Assembly (NCBI GenBank): GCA_019120125.1
Contig: DWVR01000052.1
Location: forward strand, 1 to 62,551
Reading direction: 5' to 3'
From: Candidatus Phocaeicola excrementigallinarum
Lineage (GTDB): Bacteria; Bacteroidota; Bacteroidia; Bacteroidales; Bacteroidaceae
DNA length: 62,551 nucleotides
Part shown: positions 45,606 to 54,417 of the stretch, piece after piece
Numbering within the stretch: position 1 is the first letter of the stretch
Layout of the letters: every line of letters starts with the position of its first letter
Position numbers and translations under genes: made by a program
Notes under the pieces: generated by a model
Seen by the model: only the letters and a program-made list of their open reading frames with translations
What the model was told of the DNA's origin: nothing
Databases searched by the model: none

Positions 45606-46912
45606 GTCAGGTGTTCAGTAAAGAGTTGGTAGCGGATGTGGCCAAAAAAATGAATGTGGCCGATTTGCAGAACGCTACTATCGGCGATGTGCTGCTGGTG
45701 GCTTCCAAGTTGGAGGAGCTGACGGGAATCCCTTTTATCCGTATGGATCAGGGATCGCCCGGACTTCCGGCCAACCAGGTTGGTATCGAGGCTGAAAAGA
45801 AAGCCCTTGACAAAGGGTTGGGCGCGCAATATCCGGCAGCGGCGGGAGTCCCGGAACTGAAAGAGGCGGCATCCCGTTTCGTGAAAGCGTTTATTGACAT
45901 TGACATTTCTCCGCGTGCATGTGTGCCCACCACCGGTTCGGTGGCCGCTTCGTTCGGGGCGTTCATTGCCTGTACGCAGCGCATACCGGGGAAAAACAAG
46001 GTGCTGTTCATTGACCCCGGTTTTCCCATCCAGAAATCCCAGTTGCGGATTCTGGGTGTGGAGTGGGAGTTCTTCGACATTCATGACTTCCGCGGGAAAC
46101 CGCTTCGCGCCAAGCTGGAAAGCTACATGATGAAAGGAGACATCGCCGCCGTGGTCTATTCCAATCCGAACAATCCGGCATGGATTTGTCTGGAGGAAGA
46201 AGAACTGGAGATTATCGGTGAACTTGCCACGAAGTATGACGTGGTGGTGATGGAGGACCAGGCTTATTTCTGCATGGATTTCCGTCACTCCTACGGACGC
46301 CCCTATCAGCCTCCGTTCGTGCCTACCGTGGCCCGTTATACCGACAACTATATTCTGATGCTTTCTGCTTCGAAGATATTCAGTTATGCCGGCCAGCGCA
46401 TTGCATTGGCATGTATTTCTGACAAACTTTTCGACAAGCAATATCCGGCTCTGGCCAAGCGTTATGAGGATGCGGGTGTGTTCGGACCGACGTTCATAGC
46501 GTCTATCATGTATATGATTACATCGGGATGTACGGCGACCACCCAGTATGGCATGGCGGAGATGCTGGACCGTTCAGTGTCGGGAGAAATCAATTTTGTG
46601 GAGGATGTGCGCGAGTATGAACGCCGCGCCCGCCGCATGAAACGGATTTTTACGGAGAACGGTTTTACGATTGTCTACGACCATGACGTGACACAGCGTG
46701 TGGGTGACGGTTTCTTCTTTACGCTCGGTTATCCGGGTATGACGGGAGGTGAGCTGCTTCTGGAACTGATGTATTATGGAGTGAGCAGCATTTCTCTGTC
46801 TACGACAGGAAGCGACCAGCAGGGAGTACGCGCCTGCACTTCCCGGATGCGCGAGGAACTTTATCCCGTGCTGGAAGAGCGCATGAAAGCGTTCCGCGAA
46901 GACCATAGATAA
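45602..46912 (+). CDS. PLP-dependent aminotransferase, class I/II
   Basis: A 436-residue fold-type I aminotransferase. Landmarks are GLGAQYPAAAGVPELK near the start, YSNPNNPAWIC, MEDQAYF and the Schiff-base lysine region LSASKIFSYAGQR. It probably interconverts aromatic amino acids and aryl-pyruvates, since it is coupled to iorAB by a 4-bp overlap; that specificity is inferred from context. Confidence 0.9.
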   Translation: MSQVFSKELVADVAKKMNVADLQNATIGDVLLVASKLEELTGIPFIRMDQGSPGLPANQVGIEAEKKALDKGLGAQYPAAAGVPELKEAASRFVKAFIDIDISPRACVPTTGSVAASFGAFIACTQRIPGKNKVLFIDPGFPIQKSQLRILGVEWEFFDIHDFRGKPLRAKLESYMMKGDIAAVVYSNPNNPAWICLEEEELEIIGELATKYDVVVMEDQAYFCMDFRHSYGRPYQPPFVPTVARYTDNYILMLSASKIFSYAGQRIALACISDKLFDKQYPALAKRYEDAGVFGPTFIASIMYMITSGCTATTQYGMAEMLDRSVSGEINFVEDVREYERRARRMKRIFTENGFTIVYDHDVTQRVGDGFFFTLGYPGMTGGELLLELMYYGVSSISLSTTGSDQQGVRACTSRMREELYPVLEERMKAFREDHR

Positions 46913-46913
46913 A

Positions 46914-47000
46914 TTAAGAATGAAGAATTAAGAGTGAAGAATGGGTTGGCTTATTCTTCGTTCTTCTTGATTCTTCATTCCTCATTCTTAATTCTTCATT
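46914..47000. repeat. AT-rich intergenic inverted repeat (ATTAAGAATGAAGAATT type)
   Basis: A perfect 15-bp pair AATGAAGAATTAAGA (46919-46933) with TCTTAATTCTTCATT (46986-47000), plus further GAAGAAT/ATTCTTC words. It lies inside the ior operon between the aminotransferase and the CoA ligase. It might reduce downstream expression. Confidence 0.7.
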
Positions 47001-47003
47001 TAT

Positions 47004-48305
47004 ATGATTTGGAATCCCAACAAAGAATGCATGCCGCGCGAACAGTTGCGTGAGCTGCAGGGCAAACGGCTGCAGAAGCTGGTTGCCTATGTTTATCACA
47101 ATGTGCCTTTCTACCGGCACAAGATGCAGGAGATGGACCTGATGCCGGATGACATCCGGAGCATAGATGATATAGTGAAGCTGCCTTTCACTACAAAGCA
47201 GGATTTGCGTGACAATTATCCTTATGGACTGATGGCGGCACCCAAATCGGAGGTGGTGCGTGTGCATGCTTCATCGGGCACGACGGGAAATCCGACCATC
47301 GTGGGCTATACGCGCAAGGATTTGGCCGTGTGGTCGGAAGTGATGTCACGATGTCTTTCGGCATACGGTGTGACCCGTGAGGACACGTTTTCCGTAAGTT
47401 ACGGATACGGACTCTTTACCGGGGGACTGGGAGCGCATTACGGAGTGGAAAATCTGGGTGCTACGGTCATTCCGGCCTCTACCGGGAATACGGAAAAACA
47501 TGTGCGCCTTATCCGCGACCTGAAGATTACGGGCATTGCCTGTACGCCTTCCTATGCGCTCTATCTGGCGGAGACGGTGGAGAAGATGGGTATCAGCAAG
47601 GATGAGCTGAGTCTGCGTATCGGTGCTTTCGGGGCAGAACCATGGACCGAACACATGAGGCAGGAGATTCAAGAGCGTCTGGGACTGAAGGGTTATAATT
47701 TGTACGGGCTGAGTGAAATCATGGGACCGGGTGTGTCGTGTGAATGCGAGGAACAGAACGGCTCACATATTCATGAAGACCATTTTTATCCGGAAATCAT
47801 TGACCCGAATACGTTGGAACCCCTTCCGTACGGGCAGCAAGGGGAGCTGGTGTTCACCACCCTGACCAAAGAGGGTATGCCGTTGCTCCGTTACCGCACT
47901 AAGGACCTGACATCACTCATGCCTGGAGTATGTTCGTGTGGGCGTACCAGTGTACGCATGACTCCGATTATGGGACGAAGCGACGATATGTTGATTATCC
48001 GAGGCATCAATGTATTCCCGTCGCAAGTGGAAAGCGTGATTCTGGGTATGAAGGAATTCGAGCCGCGCTATATGCTGGTTGTCGACCGTGTCAACAATCT
48101 GGATACGTTGCAAGTACAGGTGGAGGTACGCCGTGACTATTTCAGTGATGATATCAGTGCGATGCTGAACCTGAAGAAAGCATTGTCCGACAAGCTGAAG
48201 AGTGTGCTTTCCATCAGTGCCGACGTGAAGCTGATGGAACCGAACAGCATAGCCCGGAGTCAGGGGAAATCCCAGCGTGTCATTGACAAGCGCGTGCTGG
48301 TGTGA
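47004..48305 (+). CDS. paaK: Phenylacetate-CoA ligase
   Basis: A 433-residue adenylate-forming enzyme that activates phenylacetate (or indole- or hydroxyphenyl-acetate) to the CoA ester with ATP. The nucleotide motif HASSGTTGNPTIVGYT, the LYGLSEIMGPGVSCEC segment and the C-terminal IIRGINVFPSQVE motif are typical of PaaK. Together with IorAB it can link arylacetates to aryl-pyruvates, so anaerobic reductive synthesis of aromatic amino acids, or fermentation in the other direction, is possible. Confidence 0.93.
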   Translation: MIWNPNKECMPREQLRELQGKRLQKLVAYVYHNVPFYRHKMQEMDLMPDDIRSIDDIVKLPFTTKQDLRDNYPYGLMAAPKSEVVRVHASSGTTGNPTIVGYTRKDLAVWSEVMSRCLSAYGVTREDTFSVSYGYGLFTGGLGAHYGVENLGATVIPASTGNTEKHVRLIRDLKITGIACTPSYALYLAETVEKMGISKDELSLRIGAFGAEPWTEHMRQEIQERLGLKGYNLYGLSEIMGPGVSCECEEQNGSHIHEDHFYPEIIDPNTLEPLPYGQQGELVFTTLTKEGMPLLRYRTKDLTSLMPGVCSCGRTSVRMTPIMGRSDDMLIIRGINVFPSQVESVILGMKEFEPRYMLVVDRVNNLDTLQVQVEVRRDYFSDDISAMLNLKKALSDKLKSVLSISADVKLMEPNSIARSQGKSQRVIDKRVLV

Positions 48306-48343
48306 AACTTTCAGGAGTCGTTTAATCTTAAAATCTTACTGTT

Positions 48344-48760
48344 ATGACAATAAGACAATTGTCGGTTTTCTTGGAGAACAAGACCGGACGTATTAATGAA
48401 GTGGTGCGCACATTAGGTGGGAACGGAATCAACATGCATGCTTTCAGTATGGCTGAAACGGCTGATTTCGGTATTCTTCGCCTGATTGTCTCTGATGTGG
48501 ACAAGGCGATTGAAGTGCTTCGTGCCCATGATTTTGCCGTGATGTCGACCGATGTGGTTTGTCTGAGCTGTGACAATGTGCCGGGATCGTTGGCTGTCAT
48601 TCTGGAATATCTGGCGGAAGAACAGATTTTCATTGAATACATGTATGCTTTCGCACAGAATGAGCAGGCACATGTGGTTATCAAGCCTAATGACTTGAAG
48701 CATTGCCTGGAGGTGCTTGAGAAGAATCATTGCACCATACTCACCCGGGAAAAGCTATAA
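48344..48760 (+). CDS. ACT domain protein (tandem ACT)
   Basis: A 138-residue protein of two ACT-like halves (about 4-65 and 70-135: RQLSVFLENKTGRINEVV, then DNVPGSLAVILEYLAEE). ACT domains bind amino acids. This type is often found beside paaK and iorAB in anaerobes, so it probably senses an aromatic amino acid or regulates the ligase. It starts 38 bp after paaK. Confidence 0.87.
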   Translation: MTIRQLSVFLENKTGRINEVVRTLGGNGINMHAFSMAETADFGILRLIVSDVDKAIEVLRAHDFAVMSTDVVCLSCDNVPGSLAVILEYLAEEQIFIEYMYAFAQNEQAHVVIKPNDLKHCLEVLEKNHCTILTREKL

Positions 48761-48783
48761 AAGACTATAACTGCCAGAGAATC

Positions 48784-48841
48784 AAAGAGTATATAAAAAG
48801 GATGTACCGGAATACCGATACATCCTTTTTATATACTCTTT
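48784..48841. terminator. Bidirectional terminator, 23-bp perfect stem
   Basis: Arms 48784-48806 and 48819-48841 are perfect complements over 23 bp, with a 12-base loop. GGATGTA/TACATCC is the inner GC-richer part and A/T runs lie on both sides, so it can end both the ior operon and the convergent rpsP gene. Confidence 0.88.
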
Positions 48842-48857
48842 GTAAATCAAGAGAAAA

Positions 48858-49412
48858 TTATGCCTCAGCGGGAGCTTCTGCGGCGGAAGCTTCTTCAGCA
48901 GGTGCCGCTTCTGCGTTTGCGGCAGCTTCAGCCTCAGCTTTAGCGGCAGCTTCAGCAGCTTTTTTCTCAGCCACTTTCTTTGCGATTTCCTCATTGATTT
49001 TCTTTTCAGCTTCCAAACGTTCTCTAGCAGCGTTTTTCTTCTGTTCGTCAAGTTTAGCCTTGTAAGCTTCCAGACCTGACTGCTTGTTCTCTTTCCAAGC
49101 GTTGAAACGTTTTTCTGCTTCTGCTTCGTCAAATGCGCCTTTGGCTACACCGCCCATCAGGTGCTTCTTCATGTAGATACCTTCGCGGGACAGGATGTTG
49201 CGCACGGTGTCTGTAGGCTGAGCGCCCACCATAACCCAGTACATGGCGCGGTCGAAATTCAAATCTACTGTGGCAGGATTGGTGTTCGGATTGTATGTAC
49301 CAATCTTCTCAATGAATTTACCATCACGTGGTGCTCTTGAATCTGCAGCTACGATTGAGTAAAACGCATAACCTTTGCGTCCTCTTCTTTGCAATCTGAT
49401 TTTAGTTGCCAT
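48858..49412 (-). CDS. rpsP: 30S ribosomal protein S16 with long C-terminal extension
   Basis: A 184-residue S16, against about 82 residues in E. coli. The core (about 1-85) has [20 protein letters not shown] and IGTYNP. The extra 100 residues are charged and then Ala/Glu-rich ([20 protein letters not shown], then [11 protein letters not shown]), predicted helical and low-complexity. Extended S16 is seen across Bacteroidota (family knowledge); the job of the tail is unknown. Transcribed alone from a strong promoter, with a shared terminator. Confidence 0.96.
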   Translation of the reverse strand: MATKIRLQRRGRKGYAFYSIVAADSRAPRDGKFIEKIGTYNPNTNPATVDLNFDRAMYWVMVGAQPTDTVRNILSREGIYMKKHLMGGVAKGAFDEAEAEKRFNAWKENKQSGLEAYKAKLDEQKKNAARERLEAEKKINEEIAKKVAEKKAAEAAAKAEAEAAANAEAAPAEEASAAEAPAEA

Positions 49413-49475
49413 TTTTAAACTTTAAATTATAATTAATAATGATTTGAATTGTGCCAATAACCCGTATTGGCGGCG

Positions 49476-49506
49476 CAAAGGTACGACTTTTTATTTGTTC
49501 CGCAAA
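49476..49506 (-). promoter_or_regulatory. rpsP promoter with 5'-end hairpin
   Basis: TTTG (49503-49506), exactly 19 bases, then TACCTTTG (49476-49483) on the minus strand: a near-ideal Bacteroidales promoter. A 7-bp hairpin GCCAATA/TATTGGC (49453-49471) begins at about the predicted transcript start and could protect the 5' end of the mRNA. Confidence 0.78.
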
Positions 49507-49526
49507 GCCTTCAGTAAATTATTTGC

Positions 49527-51512
49527 TTATTTGATTTTCATGCTTGCCCTTATCATGTAAGTGATCAGAAGGATGTAAGCCAGCAGTGAGACTCCTTGGC
49601 TCATCGGATTGGCCAGCCATTCTTCGTGGATGAAGTTGATGTCGCAGTAGCGCATGATGGCACTGACCACACCCATCAGGGCACCTCCGGCGATGAATCC
49701 GGAAGCCAGCAATGTACCTTTTTCCTGGCGTGCGTTGTTTACGGCTGTGTCTTTGCTGCGGGTGGTCACATACCAGTTGATGGCACCGCCTACCAGCAAC
49801 GGAAGGTTCAGTTCCAATGGGATGAACATACCCAGCGCAAAGGCCAGTGCGGGCACTTTGCAGAAAGTCAGTACCAGAGCCAGCAGCGCGCCGATGCCGT
49901 AAAGCAGCCATGGTGCGCCCACTCCGTTCATCAGCGGGTCAATGACCGCAGCCATGGCATTGGCCTGAGGGGCTGCAAGCTGGCCGCTGGTGAATCCGTA
50001 TGAGTCGTTCAACACCATGATGACTCCGCCTACCGTGGCGGCCGAGACCAGTGTGCCCAGAAACTTCCAGGTCTCTTGTTTCTTGGGGGTGCTTCCCAGC
50101 CAGTAGCCGATCTTAAGGTCGGTGATGAAACCGCCGGCCATGGACAATGCCGTGCAGACCACTCCACCCATCACCAGTGCCGCTACCATGCCTCCGGCTC
50201 CTTTCAGTCCTACCGCTACCATGATGACCGATGCAAGAATCAATGTCATCAGTGTCATGCCTGACACAGGGTTGGTGCCGACAATCGCGATGGCGTTGGC
50301 GGCTACGGTGGTGAAGAGGAAGGAGATGCCAGCCACAAGCAGGATGGCTACTATCGTGTGGATCACGTTGCCCTGCATTACGTCGAAATAGAAGAAAAGC
50401 AGGGTGAGCAGGAGGGTGAAGATGGATCCGAATGCGATGAACCGCATGGAAAGGTCTTTTTGAGTGCGTTCCACATTCTCTTCCGATTTTTTCCCCTTCA
50501 TCTCACTGGCGGCAAGTCCCACCGCACTTTTGATGATGCCCCATGAGCGTACGATGCCGATGATGCCTGCCATGGCGATACCTCCGATACCGATGCTTTT
50601 GGCATACTCGCTGAAGATGGTTTCCGGCGACATGTCTTTCACGGCCATGGTGATTCCCGGATTCCATGCGTCCAATACCTGGTCGCCCCAGAGAAGCGAG
50701 ATGCCCGGTACGATGATCCACCATACGGCTACCGAACCGGCGCAGATGATGGCCGCGTATTTCAGTCCCACGATGTAGCCCAGTCCCAGAACAGCGGCTC
50801 CCGTGTTGATTTTGAATACCAGCTTGAACTTGTCGGCTACGGTTTCTCCCAGTCCGCAGATGCGGCTTGTGAAGTTCTCGTTCCACCATCCGAACGTGCC
50901 GACAATGAAGTCATACAGGCCGCCTACCAGTCCTGCCATAAGCAGCGGCTTGGCCTGGTCGCCTCCCTTGGAACCCGACACAAGCACCTGTGTGCTGGCT
51001 GTAGCCTCAGGAAACGGATATTCCCCGTGCTTTTCCTTTACGAAGTATTTGCGGAACGGGATGAGGAACAGGATACCCAATATTCCTCCCAGCAGAGAAC
51101 TGATGAACATCTGCATGAAGTTGACGGTCATTTCAGGATATTTTTCCTGAAGGATATAGAGGGCGGGAAGGGTGAAGATGGCTCCGGCCACGATGACCCC
51201 CGAGCAGGCGCCGATGGATTGTATCATCACGTTCTCGCCTAACGCCCCCTTGCGCTTGGTGGCGCTGGAGATTCCTACCGCGATGATGGCAATGGGAATG
51301 GCCGCCTCGAACACTTGCCCTACCTTCAGTCCCAGATAAGCGGCTGCGGCGGAAAATATGACCGCCATGACGATGCCCCATGACACGGACCATGCGTTGA
51401 CTTCGGGATACGTTTTTCCGGGAGACATCAGAGGCTCATATTTTTCACCCGGTTTGAGCGGACGGAACGCGTTTTCGTGCAGTCCCGTCGGTTTTTCGTT
51501 TTCTTCTTTCAT
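49527..51512 (-). CDS. OPT family oligopeptide transporter
   Basis: A 661-residue inner-membrane transporter with about 14-16 hydrophobic segments. OPT landmarks include the first helix region (VIFSAAAAYLGLKVGQVFEA) and repeated Gly-rich segments (ISSLLGGILGILFLIPFRKYF). It is a proton-coupled importer of small peptides or related molecules; the substrate is not deducible. The start is set at ATG 51512 (MKEENEKP): the longer frame begins with a TTG at 51548 that lies at the promoter box itself. Confidence 0.92.
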   Translation of the reverse strand: MKEENEKPTGLHENAFRPLKPGEKYEPLMSPGKTYPEVNAWSVSWGIVMAVIFSAAAAYLGLKVGQVFEAAIPIAIIAVGISSATKRKGALGENVMIQSIGACSGVIVAGAIFTLPALYILQEKYPEMTVNFMQMFISSLLGGILGILFLIPFRKYFVKEKHGEYPFPEATASTQVLVSGSKGGDQAKPLLMAGLVGGLYDFIVGTFGWWNENFTSRICGLGETVADKFKLVFKINTGAAVLGLGYIVGLKYAAIICAGSVAVWWIIVPGISLLWGDQVLDAWNPGITMAVKDMSPETIFSEYAKSIGIGGIAMAGIIGIVRSWGIIKSAVGLAASEMKGKKSEENVERTQKDLSMRFIAFGSIFTLLLTLLFFYFDVMQGNVIHTIVAILLVAGISFLFTTVAANAIAIVGTNPVSGMTLMTLILASVIMVAVGLKGAGGMVAALVMGGVVCTALSMAGGFITDLKIGYWLGSTPKKQETWKFLGTLVSAATVGGVIMVLNDSYGFTSGQLAAPQANAMAAVIDPLMNGVGAPWLLYGIGALLALVLTFCKVPALAFALGMFIPLELNLPLLVGGAINWYVTTRSKDTAVNNARQEKGTLLASGFIAGGALMGVVSAIMRYCDINFIHEEWLANPMSQGVSLLAYILLITYMIRASMKIK

Positions 51513-51545
51513 GTATGATTGTTTTATTGATGTTTTTTCAGTGTC

Positions 51546-51553
51546 CAAAAGTA
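51546..51553 (-). promoter_or_regulatory. OPT gene promoter -7 box
   Basis: TACTTTTG on the minus strand, 34 bases before ATG 51512. It sits just inside the terminator hairpin of the upstream DUF1573 gene. Confidence 0.55.
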
Positions 51554-51558
51554 ATGAA

Positions 51559-51615
51559 AAAATCCTTTCCCGCTTTCATTTGATGGACAAATTGGCGGAA
51601 AAGGATTTCTTTTGG
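51559..51615 (-). terminator. Terminator of the DUF1573 gene
   Basis: AAATCCTTTCCCGC on the left pairs with GCGGAAAAGGATTT on the right (14 bp, one mismatch), with A/T-rich flanks on both sides. Confidence 0.65.
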
Positions 51616-51632
51616 GATTATAGGTGCCTGCT

Positions 51633-52028
51633 TTATTTGGTCTCGGCAGAGGTCATGTCGCCTTCTATGACCAGGCGGGTTATCTCATTCTTCGAGTTCG
51701 TGCGAAGCGTGATGGTCTTGCGGAAATGTCCCGGAAACTTTCCGGCTCCGTTGTAGGTGACGGTAATCTGTCCGCTTTCGCCTGGTTTGATCGGTTCTTT
51801 GGGATAGCGTGGAACGGCACATCCGCAAGAGGCAATGGCCTGATGAATGACCAGCGGACCGTCGCCAGTGTTCTTGAACTTGAATGTGCAGGTTACTTTG
51901 GGACTGCTTTCCGGAAAAGAGCCGAAATCGTGGGTCGTCTTTTCAAAAGTAATCTGTGCGGTGCCTTGGGCCAGCACGAAGAATACGTTCATTACCAGCA
52001 TGAGTGCTGTAAACAAAGTTTTTTTCAT
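51633..52028 (-). CDS. DUF1573 domain protein, exported
   Basis: A 131-residue protein with a signal peptide (residues 1-20, cleaved after VLA, no lipobox Cys). The rest is one DUF1573 (ASPM-SPD-2-Hydin-like Ig) domain: THDFGSFPESSPKVTCTFKFKNTGDGPLVI, then ASCGCAVPRYPKEPIKPGESG. The SCGC pair is a family hallmark. Probably periplasmic; function unknown. It lies downstream of the RelA/SpoT gene on the same strand but has its own -7 box. Confidence 0.9.
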   Translation of the reverse strand: MKKTLFTALMLVMNVFFVLAQGTAQITFEKTTHDFGSFPESSPKVTCTFKFKNTGDGPLVIHQAIASCGCAVPRYPKEPIKPGESGQITVTYNGAGKFPGHFRKTITLRTNSKNEITRLVIEGDMTSAETK

Positions 52029-52059
52029 GAGAAGTCTCTTTTTAATGTTCTGTTGATTG

Positions 52060-52067
52060 CAAAAATA
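52060..52067 (-). promoter_or_regulatory. DUF1573 gene promoter -7 box
   Basis: TATTTTTG on the minus strand, 32 bases before the ATG and just beyond the stop of the RelA/SpoT gene. No -33 element at the ideal distance. Confidence 0.45.
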
Positions 52068-52071
52068 TCAT

Positions 52072-54282
52072 TTATCGGCTAACCTGCATGACACCTTTCA
52101 CAGTTTTTATCTTTTTTATCAAGGCTTCGAGCTTGGCGTTGTCGTCTACCGTCACCGTGAGCATGCCGGAGAACAGGCCGTCGTGCGAGTCGATGTTGAT
52201 GGAACGCAGCAGGATGTTCTCTTCCTTGTTGATGATGGAGGTGATATTGGTGATAATGCCGATATCATCGTGTCCGATGACGCGCAATGTGATGGGATAT
52301 TGCTTGCCCTGGCTTTTCCCGGCCCAGCGTGCCTTCACGATGCGGTAAGGGAATCTTGATTTCAGTTCTTTCGCGTTCGGGCAGTCGTTCCGGTGGATCT
52401 TGATGCCCCCGCTGATGCTGATGAAGCCGAATACGTCATCCCCGTAGATGGGGTGGCAGCATTTGGCCAGTGTGAAGTCAAGTCCCTTCAGGTTCCGGTC
52501 GATGACCAGTACGTCATCCTTATAATCCTTGCTTTCCGTGTATTCGGGCAGGTTATAGTTCTCTGCGCTCCGGTAAATCACCTCTTCGCGCTGTTCATTT
52601 TCCTTTTTCTGCATTTCCACGTACTTGTCGATGATGTCGTTCACATCGGCCGATTCGTCCGAGATACCCTGATAGAAGTCTGTGACAGTCTTGTAGCCCA
52701 TTTTCCGGATGAGACGCATCATGATGGCCTCGTCGTATTCGATTTTGCGGTTCTTGAACTTGCGCTCCAGCATTTCCTTTGCGAACGCGCTCTGGCGGGC
52801 GGCAATCTCCTTCAGCGCCTGGCGTATCTTGTTGCGGGCCTTTGATGTGGTCACGAAGTTCAGCCAGTCACGTTTCGGTGTCTGCGTGTTCGAGGTCATG
52901 ATTTCCACCTGGTCTCCGCTGTTCAGCTTCTGCCGGAGCTGGACGTTTTTCCCGTTTACTTTGGCACCGGTACACCGGCATCCCAGGTTGGTATGGATGG
53001 AGAAGGCGAAGTCGAGGACAGTGGCTCCTTTCGGCAGCCGGTAGAGGTCGCCTTTCGGAGTGAACACGAACACTTCATCCTTATATAGCTCCAGTTTGAA
53101 CTGGTCCATGGCATCCAGGTCATTGTCTGTGGACTCCAGGGTCTCCCTGATGGAGTTCAGCCATTCGTCCAGTCCGGTCTCTCCCTTTATTCCCTTATAT
53201 CTCCAGTGGGCGGCCAGTCCCTTTTCTGCGATTTCATCCATACGTTCGGTGCGGATCTGCACTTCCACCCATTTTCCTTCCGGCCCCATCACCGTGATGT
53301 GGAGTGACTCATATCCGTTGCTTTTGGGCACGGAAAGCCAGTCGCGCAGGCGTTTTGGATTGGGCAGGTACATGTCGGTCACGATGGAGTAGGCCTGCCA
53401 GCATTCCTGTTTTTCCTTGTCGGCAGGAGAGTCGAGGATGATGCGGATGGCAAACAGGTCGTACACTCCCTCGAAAGGACATCCCTGACGTTTCATTTTC
53501 TGATAGATGGAATGGATGGATTTTGTCCGTCCTTTCATGTGGAACTTCAGTCCCGCCGCTTCCAGCTTCTTGCGGATCGGTTCGATGAAAGCGTCTATAT
53601 AACGGTCACGGGCTTCCTTTGTGGCGTTCAGCTTTTCCTTGATGTGATAGTACACATCGTGTTCGGTGTATTTCAGTGAAAGGTCCTCCAGTTCCGATTT
53701 CAGCTTGTAGAGTCCCAGCTTGTGTGCGAGCGGCGCATAGAGGTATGCCGCCTCGTTGGCCACTTTCAGCCGGGCTTCCCCGTTCGGATTGTCCTTGATC
53801 TGGCGCATCAGGTTCACCCGGTCGGCGATGATGATCAGGATGACCCTCATGTCTTCGGCAAAGGAGAGCAGGAGGTTTCTGAAGTTTTCCGATTCGATGG
53901 TCGGGCTTTTGTCATACAGCTCATTGATTTTCACCAGCCCCCGGATGATTCCGGCCACATCCTCTCCGTATTCGTCGCGTATGGTTTCAATCGTACACAG
54001 GTCGTGTTCCACTGATTCATGGAGCATGATGCCCAGAATGGAAGCCCTGCGCATGCCCATTTCCTCTGCCACGATGACAGCTGTCTGCATATCTTCGATG
54101 ATCGGGTTCATGCCGAACACGTTTCTCGGGATAGTCCGCGATGACATGTCTTTTATGAGGTGGGCTTTCAGCTTCCGGCAGTCATCTTTCTGTAGTGTGT
54201 CCTTCGATAGAGAGAGCAGTTTTCTGTATAGCGTGATCAGCAGTTTGTGCTCATCAGGAGTGAAAAAATCTTGATTCTCCAT
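52072..54282 (-). CDS. RelA/SpoT homologue, (p)ppGpp synthetase with degraded hydrolase motif
   Basis: A 736-residue long-type RSH protein: HD region (about 45-200), synthetase (about 240-370, with GRTKSIHSIYQKM, NGYESLH and VEVQIRT), TGS (about 400-460, VFVFTPKGDLYRLPKGATVL), a helical part and a C-terminal ACT. The hydrolase signature HDxxED is replaced by HESVEH (His88, Glu89), and no His is seen where the first metal ligand is expected (around residues 59-64); Asp154 (ADR) remains. Synthetase motifs are intact, so the protein is probably a synthetase like RelA, which would require a separate hydrolase in the genome. ATG 54282 is chosen over a TTG at 54291. Confidence 0.93.
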   Translation of the reverse strand: MENQDFFTPDEHKLLITLYRKLLSLSKDTLQKDDCRKLKAHLIKDMSSRTIPRNVFGMNPIIEDMQTAVIVAEEMGMRRASILGIMLHESVEHDLCTIETIRDEYGEDVAGIIRGLVKINELYDKSPTIESENFRNLLLSFAEDMRVILIIIADRVNLMRQIKDNPNGEARLKVANEAAYLYAPLAHKLGLYKLKSELEDLSLKYTEHDVYYHIKEKLNATKEARDRYIDAFIEPIRKKLEAAGLKFHMKGRTKSIHSIYQKMKRQGCPFEGVYDLFAIRIILDSPADKEKQECWQAYSIVTDMYLPNPKRLRDWLSVPKSNGYESLHITVMGPEGKWVEVQIRTERMDEIAEKGLAAHWRYKGIKGETGLDEWLNSIRETLESTDNDLDAMDQFKLELYKDEVFVFTPKGDLYRLPKGATVLDFAFSIHTNLGCRCTGAKVNGKNVQLRQKLNSGDQVEIMTSNTQTPKRDWLNFVTTSKARNKIRQALKEIAARQSAFAKEMLERKFKNRKIEYDEAIMMRLIRKMGYKTVTDFYQGISDESADVNDIIDKYVEMQKKENEQREEVIYRSAENYNLPEYTESKDYKDDVLVIDRNLKGLDFTLAKCCHPIYGDDVFGFISISGGIKIHRNDCPNAKELKSRFPYRIVKARWAGKSQGKQYPITLRVIGHDDIGIITNITSIINKEENILLRSINIDSHDGLFSGMLTVTVDDNAKLEALIKKIKTVKGVMQVSR

Positions 54283-54365
54283 AGGCTTCAATTTTCTTTT
54301 CGTTTAGTTTGTGGGTAAAGTTACTTTTTTTCTTTCTTTTTGGTGCTTTCTTCCGGTATTTTTTA

Positions 54366-54373
54366 TATTTTTG
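54366..54373 (+). promoter_or_regulatory. DUF4301 gene promoter -7 box
   Basis: TATTTTTG fits TAnnTTTG, 45 bases before the ATG; a TTTG lies 23 bases upstream, slightly too far. Confidence 0.45.
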
Positions 54374-54417
54374 AGCGTCAAAGTTTTCGGATTTTCATAA
54401 CCTAAATAAATTTTTTT

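Noticed and set aside
49519..49911. Minus-strand frame of 130 codons inside the OPT gene
   Set aside because: Out-of-frame shadow rich in Arg, His and Gly; the OPT frame is continuous.
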